From VFMC01 sp039796935 (lineage in GTDB: Bacteria; Actinomycetota; Acidimicrobiia; Acidimicrobiales; Ilumatobacteraceae), in NCBI GenBank assembly GCA_039796935.1, contig JBDKIV010000240.1, positions 1 to 64,000 of the forward strand: a stretch of 64,000 nt of DNA, given 5' to 3'. Every line of letters begins with the position of its first letter. Positions within the stretch are counted from its first letter, which is position 1. A program made the position numbers and the translations under genes. Under the pieces are notes generated by a model. The model made no database searches and was not told the DNA's origin. It saw only the letters and a list, made by a program, of their open reading frames with translations. Positions 1 through 7,927 of this stretch are shown piece after piece.

Positions 1-1750
1 GCACGTACGTGTACTCGCCACGGGCATGCACGGTTCCCGGACGCGGTGCTCCACCGAACAGTTCGATGGTCCGGTCGTCGAGTGGGAGCACACCGTTGCT
101 GCCGGCCTCGACCCACCAGAGCTCGATCAGCTCGCGGAGCTTCTCGGGGTGCTGATCGGCCAGGTCGTGGCATTCGCTGAAGTCGGCATCGAGGTGGAAC
201 AGTCCCCACTGATCGCTCTCGAAGGGCGCTCCCGGCTCGTGGTAGGTGGTCGCCTTCCAGCCGTCGGCCCAGATGCCGCGGTGGCCCATCTGCTCGAAGT
301 ACTGGACTCGCCGCGGCGTGGGTGCCGCAGGCTCGGCGAAGGTCGGCACGATGCTGCGCCCGTGGAGCGGCATCTGGTCGTGACCGCCGAACGTGTCGGG
401 CAGGGGCGCACCGGTGATCTCGAGCAGGGTCGGTGTGATGTCGACGGCGTGGCAGAACTGCTGACGGATCTGGCCGCGAACGGCTTCGCCGATGCCGTTC
501 GGCCAGTGGACGACGAGCGGGTCGCGGACGCCACCGCCGTACGTGTTCTGCTTGTACCAGCGCAACGGCGAGTTGCCCGCCTGTGCCCATCCCCACGGAT
601 AGTTGCTGTGCGAGTGCGGGCCACCGATGTCGTCGAGCCGGTCGGCGACGATCTGATCGATGTCTTCCCACATGCCGTTGAAGAAGCTGAACTCGTCCAT
701 GACGCCGAACGGTCCACCCTCGCGACTGGCCCCGTTGTCGCTCATCACCATCACGACGGTGTTGTCGAGCAGTCCGCGCTCGTCGAGGTAGTCGACGAGA
801 CGGCCGATCTGGTCGTCGGTGTGCTCGAGCATCGCTGCGAACGCCTCCTGCAGACGGCACGAGAAGGCGCGCTGGTTGTCGGTGAGGTCGTTCCAGCGCG
901 GCACACCGGGGTTGAGCGGCGAGAGGGTCGTGCCGGGCGGAACGACCCCGAGTTCGAGTTGGCGTTCGAACCAGCGCTCGCGCCACACCTCGTAGCCCTC
1001 GTCGAACGCGCCGCGCCACCGATCGAGATACGACTGGGGCGCCTGGTGCGGCGCATGCATCGCACCGAAGGCGGTGTACAGGAAGAAGGGTCGATCGGGC
1101 AGCACCGACACGAGGTCGTTGATGTAGGCGATCGACTGGTCGACGATGTCCTCGCTGACGTGATAGCCCTCGTCGGGCCCGCGGGGCGGGTCGATGTGGG
1201 TGTTGTCGCGGGTGAGCTCGGGGAAGAACTGGTCGGTCTCACCCTGGAGGAACCCGTAGAACTTGTCGAAGCCCTTCTGCACGGGCCAGTTGGTGTGCGG
1301 TCCGGCAGCCGAACACTCCTCCATGGGCGCGAGATGCCACTTGCCGGTGGCGAAGGTGGCATACCCGTGCGCACGGAGGAGCTCGGCCAGCGTTGCGGCA
1401 CGGGGGGTGATGCCGCCGCGCATGTGCGGGAAACCGGTGCTCCAGTTGGAGACACCGCGCATCCCGACGCTGTGGTGATTACGTCCGGTCAGCAGCGCTG
1501 CGCGTGTGGGCGAGCACAGCGCCGTGGTGTGGAACGAGGTGTAGCGCAGCCCGTTGGCAGCGAGACGGTCGACGTTGGGCGAACGCAGCGTCGACCCGTA
1601 GCTGCCGAAGTGGGCGAACCCGAGGTCGTCGAGGACGATCATGACGACGTTGGGCCCACCGATGCCCGCTGGCGGGTCGGGCCACCACGGGGTCGATTCG
1701 CGGTAGGTGCGGCCGATGTGGCCGGCGAACCCGGGCTCGTGGGCGCTCAT
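1..1750 (-). CDS. Arylsulfatase-type sulfatase, C-terminus cut by window edge
   Basis: Type I sulfatase that would hydrolyse organic sulfate esters. Reading the minus strand from the ATG at 1750 gives an open frame of 583 codons that runs off the left edge; related enzymes are usually 740-790 residues, so roughly a quarter is missing. Visible: metal-binding DDLG at residues 41-44, the sulfatase signature CSPTR at 79-83 whose Cys79 would be converted to formylglycine, the following LLTGRNHH, and MSDNGAS further on. It is closely similar in layout to the sulfatase at 54954-57194. No signal peptide is seen, so it is probably cytoplasmic. The start overlaps the stop of the upstream SDR by 4 bp (ATGA), so the two are co-translated from the 2484 promoter. 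The true substrate is unknown; alkyl or aryl sulfates are plausible given the dehalogenase neighbours. No formylglycine-generating enzyme is in the window. Confidence 0.93.
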   Translation of the reverse strand, partial: MSAHEPGFAGHIGRTYRESTPWWPDPPAGIGGPNVVMIVLDDLGFAHFGSYGSTLRSPNVDRLAANGLRYTSFHTTALCSPTRAALLTGRNHHSVGMRGVSNWSTGFPHMRGGITPRAATLAELLRAHGYATFATGKWHLAPMEECSAAGPHTNWPVQKGFDKFYGFLQGETDQFFPELTRDNTHIDPPRGPDEGYHVSEDIVDQSIAYINDLVSVLPDRPFFLYTAFGAMHAPHQAPQSYLDRWRGAFDEGYEVWRERWFERQLELGVVPPGTTLSPLNPGVPRWNDLTDNQRAFSCRLQEAFAAMLEHTDDQIGRLVDYLDERGLLDNTVVMVMSDNGASREGGPFGVMDEFSFFNGMWEDIDQIVADRLDDIGGPHSHSNYPWGWAQAGNSPLRWYKQNTYGGGVRDPLVVHWPNGIGEAVRGQIRQQFCHAVDITPTLLEITGAPLPDTFGGHDQMPLHGRSIVPTFAEPAAPTPRRVQYFEQMGHRGIWADGWKATTYHEPGAPFESDQWGLFHLDADFSECHDLADQHPEKLRELIELWWVEAGSNGVLPLDDRTIELFGGAPRPGTVHARGEYTYV

Positions 1751-2484
1751 GCCCAGCCCCCGGCGTAGGCCACGAACTGGCCGGTGGTGAACCGACTCGC
1801 CCCATCGATGAACGGCATGCAGAAATGCGCGAACTCGTCCATGGTGCCGAGTCGACCCATCGGTACCTGTCCCTCGATCTTGGCCCGTACCACGGGGTCG
1901 TCGGCACCCGTGGCGCGACGGAACTCGGGGAAGTCCATGTAGTTCGTCCCGACGGCGTTGACCTGCACCTGATGGCGGGCGACCTCGTCGGCGACGTTGC
2001 GCACGAGATGGCTCGCACCCGCCCGGGCAGCCGAATAGAGCGGCGCGCCGGGGGTGGGTCGCGCCCCGCTGGCGCTCGTGATGACGAGGACCTGACCCTC
2101 ACCTCGCTCGACCATCGGGCCGACCATCGCCTTGAGGAAGTGGTACGGGGCGATCATGCATCCTTCGATGACCGAGCGGAAGTCGTCGACGGTCGAGCGC
2201 AGGAACCGTCCGGTGACGATCTGGCCCGACGCCATCGTCGCCGAGTCGACCCGACCGAACCGCTCGAGCGCCGCGTCGACGAGACGCTGCGACGACTGCG
2301 GGTCGTCGAGATTCCGGGTTCCCTCGACGGCCACGACCTCGACACCGTTCGAGCGCAGCTCGTCGACGAGGTCGGGCCGCGGGTCGCCGAGCACCAGCGC
2401 GTGGTCTCGGGCCGCAAGGAGGCGAGCGAGTGAGGGGCCGACGTAGAACCCGGCTCCGGCGACGACGGCAACTCTTCGATCCAT
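1747..2484 (-). CDS. Halohydrin dehalogenase-like SDR protein
   Basis: A 245-residue short-chain dehydrogenase-fold protein. Ordinary SDRs use Ser-Tyr-Lys and a GxxxGxG cofactor loop. Here the catalytic set is Ser137-x12-Tyr150-x3-Arg154, the Ser-Tyr-Arg arrangement that defines halohydrin dehalogenases. Asn181-Tyr182 occupies the place of the HheC halide-site Asn176-Tyr177. The catalytic set S132/Y145/R149 and the halide pair of HheC all map with the same +5 offset. The N-terminal loop AGAGFYVG (9-16) fits the halohydrin dehalogenase pattern x-x4-[FY]-x-G, except that the usual Thr is Ala. Predicted reaction: conversion of vicinal haloalcohols to epoxides with halide release, without NAD(P). 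Being near a haloalkane dehalogenase fits. It starts at a leaderless-type ATG and is first in an operon with the sulfatase. Alternative: an SDR oxidoreductase with an unusual Arg. The motifs are direct observation; the function is inferred. Confidence 0.75.
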   Translation of the reverse strand: MDRRVAVVAGAGFYVGPSLARLLAARDHALVLGDPRPDLVDELRSNGVEVVAVEGTRNLDDPQSSQRLVDAALERFGRVDSATMASGQIVTGRFLRSTVDDFRSVIEGCMIAPYHFLKAMVGPMVERGEGQVLVITSASGARPTPGAPLYSAARAGASHLVRNVADEVARHQVQVNAVGTNYMDFPEFRRATGADDPVVRAKIEGQVPMGRLGTMDEFAHFCMPFIDGASRFTTGQFVAYAGGWA

Positions 2485-2490
2485 GCGACG

Positions 2491-2519
2491 ACCTTATGTA
2501 GTGACAGAATGCATGTCAA
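2491..2519 (-). promoter_or_regulatory. Leaderless promoter with overlapping inverted repeat
   Basis: On the minus strand a -35 box TTGACA (2519-2514) is followed after 17 nt by a -10 box TAAGGT (2496-2491), then 6 nt and the ATG of the SDR at 2484, so the mRNA would start at or next to the start codon. The inverted repeat TGACA-N7-TGTCA (2502-2518) covers the -35 box and spacer. A similar repeat covers the -35 of the haloalkane dehalogenase promoter at 4133, and a TetR gene lies between them. Confidence 0.6.
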
Positions 2520-2570
2520 TAGTATCGAGTGGGGAACCGTCGCACCGCCGCTGCAGTCCAACACGACCGT

Positions 2571-3422
2571 ATGAACCGTTTCGCACTCGCCATCCCGGTC
2601 CTGTCCGCATCGCTGCTGCTCGTGGCCACAGGGTGCGGAGACGACACGGTCGAGCCCTCCGCCAGCGTCGCGCCGGCGTCGACCAACGCCCCCGCCCCCG
2701 GCGCACCACTCGAACCGCGGTCCTTCATCGCAACGGCGAGCACCGGCTTCACGATCGTCGAGGGTTCGCGGGTGATGCTCACCTTCGAAGACGGCCGGCT
2801 CAGCGTGAACGCGGGCTGCAACTCGATGAGCGGCATGTACGTGGTGGTCCAAGAGGCGCTGAGCGTCGAGCCGATGGCGATGACGGAGATGGCCTGCGAG
2901 CCGGCGTTGATGGAGCAGGACGCCCTGCTGGCGGAGTTCCTCACCAGCGGACCGGCCATCTCGATCACGGGCGACACGCTCACGCTCGGCGACGAGACCA
3001 TGGGCATGACGTTGCTCGACCGCGAGGTCGCCGACCCCGATCGCCCCCTCGGTGGCACCGTGTGGACGGTCACGACCGTCATCGACGCCGACGCTGCGAT
3101 GTCGGGCTGGGGCGAGGCGACGGCGAGCATCACGATCGAACTGGCCGGCGGCACGACCGATGGCACGATCGATGGCACGATCGACGGCACGGCACTGGTC
3201 GAGGCGGGCTGCAACCGGGGATCTGCCACCGTCGTCGTGACGTCCGACACCGTCACCTTCGGCCCTCTCGCCCTCACCAAGATGCTGTGCGACGGGCCGG
3301 CGATGGAACTCGAAACCGCCGTCGTCGCCACGCTCGCAGGCACCGTGACCTACACGATCGAAGCCGATCGACTGACCCTGACGAACGGAGAGTCAGGACT
3401 GATTCTTGCCAGCGGTGAATGA
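2571..3422 (+). CDS. META/HslJ-type double-domain lipoprotein
   Basis: A 283-residue secreted lipoprotein. The signal peptide ends in a lipobox with acylated Cys22 (LLVATGC). Two tandem META (DUF306/HslJ) domains follow, at about residues 40-145 and 155-275. Each has the typical landmarks: an N-terminal [NE]AGCN turn, then a Met-x-C with an acidic/Met-rich helix (MTEMACEP in the first, LTKMLCDG in the second). META proteins are small beta-barrels linked to heat resistance, novobiocin resistance and envelope integrity, mostly without a known activity. The start at 2571 is chosen because it gives a compact signal peptide; an upstream ATG at 2529 would add 14 polar residues ahead of it. It is divergent from the SDR operon and is followed after 41 nt by the TetR gene on the same strand. 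The GGTTDGTIDGTIDGTA stretch comes from a 12-bp tandem repeat near 3160-3190. Confidence 0.85.
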   Translation: MNRFALAIPVLSASLLLVATGCGDDTVEPSASVAPASTNAPAPGAPLEPRSFIATASTGFTIVEGSRVMLTFEDGRLSVNAGCNSMSGMYVVVQEALSVEPMAMTEMACEPALMEQDALLAEFLTSGPAISITGDTLTLGDETMGMTLLDREVADPDRPLGGTVWTVTTVIDADAAMSGWGEATASITIELAGGTTDGTIDGTIDGTALVEAGCNRGSATVVVTSDTVTFGPLALTKMLCDGPAMELETAVVATLAGTVTYTIEADRLTLTNGESGLILASGE

Positions 3423-3463
3423 TCGAATGCCGACACCAGGAATTCATGTCTAGGCTCGCCTGC

Positions 3464-4099
3464 GTGAGTTCGGTCGATGTCGCGCAAGACGAGTCCGGCG
3501 TCCCGTCCGGGGATGCGCACCCGGACGGCCGACGGGCGCGCCGCGACCGCAACCGCGAGGCCGTCGTCGACGCATACCTCGACCTCGTGAACGAGGGTCA
3601 CCTCGAGCCCAGTGTGGCCGAGGTGGCCGAACGCTCGGGCGTGTCACACCGATCGGTGTTCCGGTACTTCTCCGACCGCGAGTCACTCGTCCAGGCCGGT
3701 ATCCAGTGCCAGATCCGCCGGGTCGAGCCGTTGCTGGCCCTGCCCGTCACCGCCGACATGCCCCTCGACGAGCGCATCGCCGGGTTCGCCCGGCAGCGCG
3801 TCACGATGCTCGAGCGCATCAGCCCGGTGGCTCGTCTGACGCGTCTGCGGGTCAACCAGTCCGAGCAACTCGCAGCCATCGTCGACCAGGCGCGCACGTT
3901 CTTCCGCAACCAGGCGAAGCAGCTCTTCCAGCCCGAACTCGACGCGCTCGACGCCGACGCGGCGTCCGACGTGCTCGCCACCATCGACGTGCTCACCTCG
4001 TTCGAGACCTTCGACCTCCTCGCTCGGGCACAGCAGATGCCGCACGACCGCGTCGAGCGGATCTTCCGACGCTCGATCACGGCGGTCCTCGTCCGGTAG
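3464..4099 (+). CDS. TetR-family transcriptional regulator
   Basis: A TetR/AcrR repressor of 211 residues from the GTG at 3464. The N-terminal helix-turn-helix has the standard arrangement: VVDAYLDLV helix, PSVAEVAERSGVSHRSVFRYF as helices 2-3, and a ligand-binding C-terminal half with no recognisable subfamily motif. Start choice: a -10-like TAGGCT at 3451-3456 sits 7 nt before the GTG, the same leaderless spacing seen at other genes here. An in-frame ATG at 3446 (RBS-like CAGGA) would add six residues and cannot be excluded. It lies between two promoters that both have an inverted repeat with TG[AT]CA half-sites over their -35 boxes (2502-2518 and 4133-4151), so it is the obvious candidate to control the halohydrin dehalogenase/sulfatase operon and the haloalkane dehalogenase operon. 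That link is inference. Confidence 0.88.
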   Translation: MSSVDVAQDESGVPSGDAHPDGRRARRDRNREAVVDAYLDLVNEGHLEPSVAEVAERSGVSHRSVFRYFSDRESLVQAGIQCQIRRVEPLLALPVTADMPLDERIAGFARQRVTMLERISPVARLTRLRVNQSEQLAAIVDQARTFFRNQAKQLFQPELDALDADAASDVLATIDVLTSFETFDLLARAQQMPHDRVERIFRRSITAVLVR

Positions 4100-4132
4100 C
4101 GGGTCGCCGGACCGCCAGCTCGGCACCGTTTC

Positions 4133-4161
4133 TTGTCACACGACCTGACAATTGCTACGGT
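4133..4161 (+). promoter_or_regulatory. Leaderless promoter with TTGTCA-N7-TGACAA operator
   Basis: The -35 box TTGTCA (4133-4138), a 17-nt spacer, the -10 box TACGGT (4156-4161), then 6 nt to the ATG at 4168. The -35 box is also the left half of a perfect inverted repeat TTGTCA-N7-TGACAA (4133-4151). A repressor bound there would block RNA polymerase. The arrangement mirrors the site at 2502-2519. Confidence 0.65.
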
Positions 4162-4167
4162 GCGAGG

Positions 4168-5088
4168 ATGCGGATACTACGGACACCCGACGAGCGCTTC
4201 GACGACCTCCCCGACTTCCCCTTCGAGCCGCACTACGTCGAGATCGCCTCGACACCAGAACCCGGTGCACCGGCGCTGCGAGTCCACTATCTCGACGAAG
4301 GTCCGCGCACTGCCTCGCCCATCCTGCTCATGCACGGCGAACCCACGTGGGCCTACCTCTACCGGCACATGATCCCCATCCTCGTCGAAGCCGGGCACCG
4401 GGTGGTCGTGCCCGACCTGGTCGGCTTCGGGCGCAGCGACAAGCCGAGCGAACAGGCCGACTACACCTACGGTCGCCACGTCGCCTGGATGAGCGACCTG
4501 CTGTTCGGGCACCTCGACCTGAGCGACATCACGTTCTTCGGACAGGACTGGGGCGGCCTCGTCGGCCTTCGGCTCGTCGCCGAGGCACCCGAGCGCTACG
4601 CCCGTGTGTGCATCGGCAACACCGGTCTGCCCACCGGGGACGGGCGCCTCAGCGACGCCTTCCTCGCCTGGCAGCGCTACTCGAGGGAGTCGCCGACGTT
4701 CCACATCGGCACCATCATCAACGGCGGGTGCGCCACCTCGCTGTCACCCGACGAGATCGCTGCCTACGACGCCCCGTTCCCCGACGATTCGTACAAGGCC
4801 GGGGCGCGGATCTTCCCGTCCCTCGTCCCGACCGGCATCGACGACCCGGCACACACCGACAACGTGGCGGCCTGGGCCGTGCTCGAGCAGTTCACCAAGC
4901 CGTGGCTGTGCGCCTTCAGCGATGGCGACCCCGTCACCCGCGGTGGCGATGCCACCTTCATCCGTCGAGTACCCGGCGCCGCAGGCCAGCCGCACACCAC
5001 CATCACCGGCGCCGCCCACTTCCTCCAAGAAGACGCCGGTCGCGAACTTGCCGGTGTCCTCGTCGACTTCATCGAGCGAACCCGCTGA
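4168..5088 (+). CDS. Haloalkane dehalogenase, DhlA-like subfamily (HLD-I)
   Basis: A 306-residue alpha/beta-hydrolase that would cleave carbon-halogen bonds of haloalkanes to give an alcohol and halide. All key elements are visible: oxyanion-hole motif HGEPTW (56-61); nucleophile elbow GQDWGG with Asp127 as nucleophile and Trp128 as halide-stabilising residue; the acid Asp254 in SDGDPVT, after the strand-7 position typical of HLD-I; and the base His284 in GAAHFLQED. Length and spacing match DhlA (D124, W125, D260, H289; 310 aa). No signal peptide, so cytoplasmic. The ATG at 4168 is leaderless-type. The SRPBCC gene follows with a 1-bp overlap (TGATG), then a sulfatase. Together with the nearby halohydrin dehalogenase, it suggests a dehalogenation pathway with TetR control. 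The substrate cannot be read from sequence. Confidence 0.92.
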   Translation: MRILRTPDERFDDLPDFPFEPHYVEIASTPEPGAPALRVHYLDEGPRTASPILLMHGEPTWAYLYRHMIPILVEAGHRVVVPDLVGFGRSDKPSEQADYTYGRHVAWMSDLLFGHLDLSDITFFGQDWGGLVGLRLVAEAPERYARVCIGNTGLPTGDGRLSDAFLAWQRYSRESPTFHIGTIINGGCATSLSPDEIAAYDAPFPDDSYKAGARIFPSLVPTGIDDPAHTDNVAAWAVLEQFTKPWLCAFSDGDPVTRGGDATFIRRVPGAAGQPHTTITGAAHFLQEDAGRELAGVLVDFIERTR

Positions 5089-5492
5089 TGTACGCCAGCC
5101 TGCGCCACGAGATCCGCATCGCGCGGTCGGCGGACGACGTGTGGGCGCGAGTCGGTGACGCCGCCTCGTTGCACACCTGGTTCCCCGGGATCATCGCCTG
5201 CCAGGTCGACGGAACGACGCGGGTGATCACGCTCGGATCGGGCATGCCGCTGCCCGAGGAGATCCTCGTCTGCGACAACTCGCTGCGGCGCTTCCAGTAC
5301 CGCATCACCGCCCCGCTGTTCGTGGAGCACCGTGGCACGATCGACGTGATCGATCTGGGCGACCAGTCGTCCCTGGTCGTCTACTCGACCGAGGCCGATC
5401 CGCGCACGATGGCGCTCGTCATCGCCGGCGGCACGGCCGAGGCACTGCGCGAACTCAAGCACCAACTCGAGACGACGGAGGCAGCCAGCTGA
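5088..5492 (+). CDS. SRPBCC/START-fold small-molecule binding protein
   Basis: A 134-residue protein of the polyketide cyclase/START-like SRPBCC superfamily. The typical opening 'I..s.ddVW..vgD...l..W.P.I..c.vdG..rv' is seen at residues 8-45, followed by alternating strands and a long C-terminal helix (residues 110-130) that would cover the hydrophobic cavity. Such proteins bind or transform hydrophobic ligands. There is no catalytic signature, so a specific role cannot be given. The ATG overlaps the stop of the haloalkane dehalogenase, and its own stop overlaps the ATG of the sulfatase, so the three are translationally coupled and probably act on the same compound. Confidence 0.85.
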   Translation: MYASLRHEIRIARSADDVWARVGDAASLHTWFPGIIACQVDGTTRVITLGSGMPLPEEILVCDNSLRRFQYRITAPLFVEHRGTIDVIDLGDQSSLVVYSTEADPRTMALVIAGGTAEALRELKHQLETTEAAS

Positions 5493-7027
5493 TGGGCCGC
5501 AAGATCCTGTTCATCACCACCGATCAACAGCGCTACGACACGCTCACCTGTAACGGAAGTCAACTGTCGCGCACCCCGGTCATCGACGCCGTCGCCGCTG
5601 CAGGTGTCCGCTACGAGCGGGCCCACCCGCAGTCGGTGGTGTGCATGCCGTCGCGCAGCACCATGATCACGGGTCAGTACCCGAGCACGCACGGTGTCTG
5701 GATGAACGGTGTCGCCCTGCCCGAAGACGCCCCGTCGGTGGCCGAGGTGCTCAACCAGGCCGGATACCGAACGGCGATCATCGGCAAGCCGCACTTCGAG
5801 CCGTTCCTCGACCCGTTCGCGCGGTTCGCCGAGAACGGTTTCGCGCGTGCCGGAACCTTCGGGCCCCACCGCGGGTTCGAGCACTTCGAGTCGGCCACGC
5901 ACGGTGCCGCCGGACCGCTGCACTATGCGCAGTGGCTCGCGAAACACCACCCCGAGGCCGCGGCCGGGTTCTACCCCGTCCTCGATCGTGGGCTCGAGGT
6001 GAACGCGCTGGGCGGTGGCGACACCGGAGCCCCACAGGTGTGGGACAACGCGATCCCTCGCGAGTGGTACCACACCGACTGGGTCGCCGACCGGACGATC
6101 TCGTGGCTCGACGGGATCGGCGCCGACGAGGACTGGTTCTGCTGGATGAGCTTCCCCGACCCGCACCATCCGTGGGATCCCCCGAAGTCCGAGATGCACC
6201 GGTTCGACTGGCGCGACGTACCCCTACCGGCCGGGTACCCGCAGACCGCCGGCGAACGCGAACGGATCCTCGACGCCAAGCCGCGGCACTGGCGCGCCTG
6301 GTACGACGGGCGCCTGGTGTCGAACTACGAGGCGCCCGCCCACTGGGCACCGGCGACGATGACCGCCGACCAGGTGCGAGAGGTCAACGCCCGCAACGCC
6401 GTCGAGTGTGAACTGATCGACGAGGCGATCGGACGCGTGCTCGCGTCGATCCGGGCGCGCGGGTGGGACGACGACGTCGACATCGTGTTCACCACCGACC
6501 ACGGCGAGTTCCAGGGCGACTTCGGTCTGTTGTTCAAAGGGCCGTACCACGTCGATGCGCTGATGCGTCTGCCGCTCGTGTGGCGGCCCGCTCCGTCGTC
6601 GGGGACCACGCCGTCGACCGTCACCCGTCCGGTCGGGTTGGTCGACCTCGCACCCACCTTCTGCGCCATCGCCGGGCTGGCCGTCCCCGAGTGGATGGAG
6701 GGAAAGCCCCTGCCCACCGACGACGACGATGCCGACGCTCGCGGGTTCGAGCGCGTGCTCACCGAGTGGGACAGCAACCTGTTCGGGGTCGACGTGCACC
6801 TGCGGACCATCACCCGCGACCGGTGGGTCTGCACGACCTACCAGGCCGGCTATTCACACGACGGCACCGAGGGCGAGCTGTACGACCTGATCGAGGATCC
6901 GCTGCAGCAGGTCAACCTGTGGGACGACCCTGCCCATGCCGCCACCCGCAGCGACCTGGTGGCCGACCTGTGGGACCATCAGCCACCCATGCGTCAGCCG
7001 TTGCTACCCGTGGTGGCGCCGGTCTGA
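5492..7027 (+). CDS. Sulfatase of choline-sulfatase / phosphonate monoester hydrolase type
   Basis: A 511-residue type I sulfatase or alkaline-phosphatase-superfamily hydrolase. The N-terminus FITTDQQRYDTL carries the first metal-binding Asp. CMPSRSTMITG at 51-61 is the formylglycine site (Cys51). Metal-site motifs TDHGEFQGD and GPYHVD lie in the second half, with the expected DLAPTF after them. At about 510 residues it belongs to the shorter branch (choline-sulfatase/PMH) rather than the long arylsulfatases at 1-1750 and 54954-57194. It has no signal peptide. It is third in the dehalogenase operon with overlapping start and stop codons, so it would share the TACGGT promoter at 4156. The substrate might be a sulfated or phosphonylated haloorganic or osmolyte; this is not resolved by sequence. 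It is followed by a convergent dioxygenase gene. Confidence 0.92.
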   Translation: MGRKILFITTDQQRYDTLTCNGSQLSRTPVIDAVAAAGVRYERAHPQSVVCMPSRSTMITGQYPSTHGVWMNGVALPEDAPSVAEVLNQAGYRTAIIGKPHFEPFLDPFARFAENGFARAGTFGPHRGFEHFESATHGAAGPLHYAQWLAKHHPEAAAGFYPVLDRGLEVNALGGGDTGAPQVWDNAIPREWYHTDWVADRTISWLDGIGADEDWFCWMSFPDPHHPWDPPKSEMHRFDWRDVPLPAGYPQTAGERERILDAKPRHWRAWYDGRLVSNYEAPAHWAPATMTADQVREVNARNAVECELIDEAIGRVLASIRARGWDDDVDIVFTTDHGEFQGDFGLLFKGPYHVDALMRLPLVWRPAPSSGTTPSTVTRPVGLVDLAPTFCAIAGLAVPEWMEGKPLPTDDDDADARGFERVLTEWDSNLFGVDVHLRTITRDRWVCTTYQAGYSHDGTEGELYDLIEDPLQQVNLWDDPAHAATRSDLVADLWDHQPPMRQPLLPVVAPV

Positions 7028-7067
7028 ACCAACCCGCTGCACCAGCCACGCGGGCGTGCTGGCGCAC

Positions 7068-7907
7068 TCAGCGCGGCGCGAACGTGGTGGACGTCGCCTG
7101 CCCTGCTCCCGTCAGCAGGTCCATGGGACTGCGCCCGCCGTCGACGTACCCGAGCGCGTAGGCGCCCACCTCGTAGCCGAGCAGGCGCTGGATGCGCTCG
7201 GGCATGGCGCGCACCTCGTCGAGGCTGTACGTGAGGTACTGGTTCTCTTCCTGGCGCAGCCACCCGAGCACGTAGTCGACGTTGACGCCGATGCGCGTGG
7301 TGTCGGTGGTGTTGGCCCCACCGCCGTGCACGGTGGAGCCGAGGTACATCACCACCGACCCACGGGCCATCTCGGCCGGGAGCGAGTCGTGTGGCTCGTA
7401 GCGCACGTCGTCGGGCGTGCGATGGCTGTCGGGTACCACCCTCGTGGCGCCATTGGCCTCGGTGAAATCGGTGAGCGCCCAGATGGTGCTCACCTCGACG
7501 TCGATGTCGCGGGGAAACGGGAAGAAGTCGAAACACCAGTGATCGCGGTGCAGCATCTGCGCCGGCGAATCCGGACCGATGGCGATCGACTGGGTGAGGT
7601 GCAACTGGAAGGTGGTCTTCTTCGGCCACAGGACCGCATCGGTCACGGCCAGCACGAACGGGTGCGCCACCATCTCTGCGCTGGCTGGAGCCTTGGTGAG
7701 CAGGCCTCCGGTCCGTCGGGTGCTGAGCCCCGAGAACGCGTCACCGCCGGGAGGGGTCGTCTCGATCGCCGGAGCGAGTTCGGCGGCGATCCGGTCGCAG
7801 GCCTCGGTTGCGAGCAACTCGTCGACGATGACCACGCCGTGACCGCGGAGCGCATCGGCCACCTCGTCGACGTCGGCCGTGGCGGGAAACCGGGGAATCG
7901 TGGTCAT
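7068..7907 (-). CDS. Phytanoyl-CoA dioxygenase family Fe(II)/2OG oxygenase
   Basis: A 279-residue PhyH-family oxygenase that hydroxylates an organic substrate using 2-oxoglutarate and O2. The iron facial triad is visible: His120-x-Asp122 in MLHRDHW and the distal His in STVHGGGAN, with an Arg ten residues later (DTTRIGVN) to bind 2-oxoglutarate. The double-stranded beta-helix core runs from about residue 100 to 225. The start is set at the ATG at 7907 because a -10 box TACGGT (7919-7914) lies exactly 6 nt upstream; an ATG eight codons earlier lies upstream of that promoter. It is convergent with the sulfatase (40-nt gap) and next to the S4 gene on the same strand. It may take part in the degradation pathway of the dehalogenase locus, but this is only positional. 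Confidence 0.85.
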   Translation of the reverse strand: MTTIPRFPATADVDEVADALRGHGVVIVDELLATEACDRIAAELAPAIETTPPGGDAFSGLSTRRTGGLLTKAPASAEMVAHPFVLAVTDAVLWPKKTTFQLHLTQSIAIGPDSPAQMLHRDHWCFDFFPFPRDIDVEVSTIWALTDFTEANGATRVVPDSHRTPDDVRYEPHDSLPAEMARGSVVMYLGSTVHGGGANTTDTTRIGVNVDYVLGWLRQEENQYLTYSLDEVRAMPERIQRLLGYEVGAYALGYVDGGRSPMDLLTGAGQATSTTFAPR

Positions 7908-7927
7908 GGCCGTACCGTACCCGGGCC

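Noticed and set aside
26..1768. A 580-codon plus-strand frame across the first sulfatase
   Set aside because: It is the antisense shadow of a high-GC gene. The minus strand encodes the sulfatase motifs, and the plus frame has no domain.
3432..3450. A third TetR operator (GACA-N11-TGTC) before the TetR gene
   Set aside because: The spacing differs from the N7 of the two stronger sites, and four-base half-sites occur by chance.
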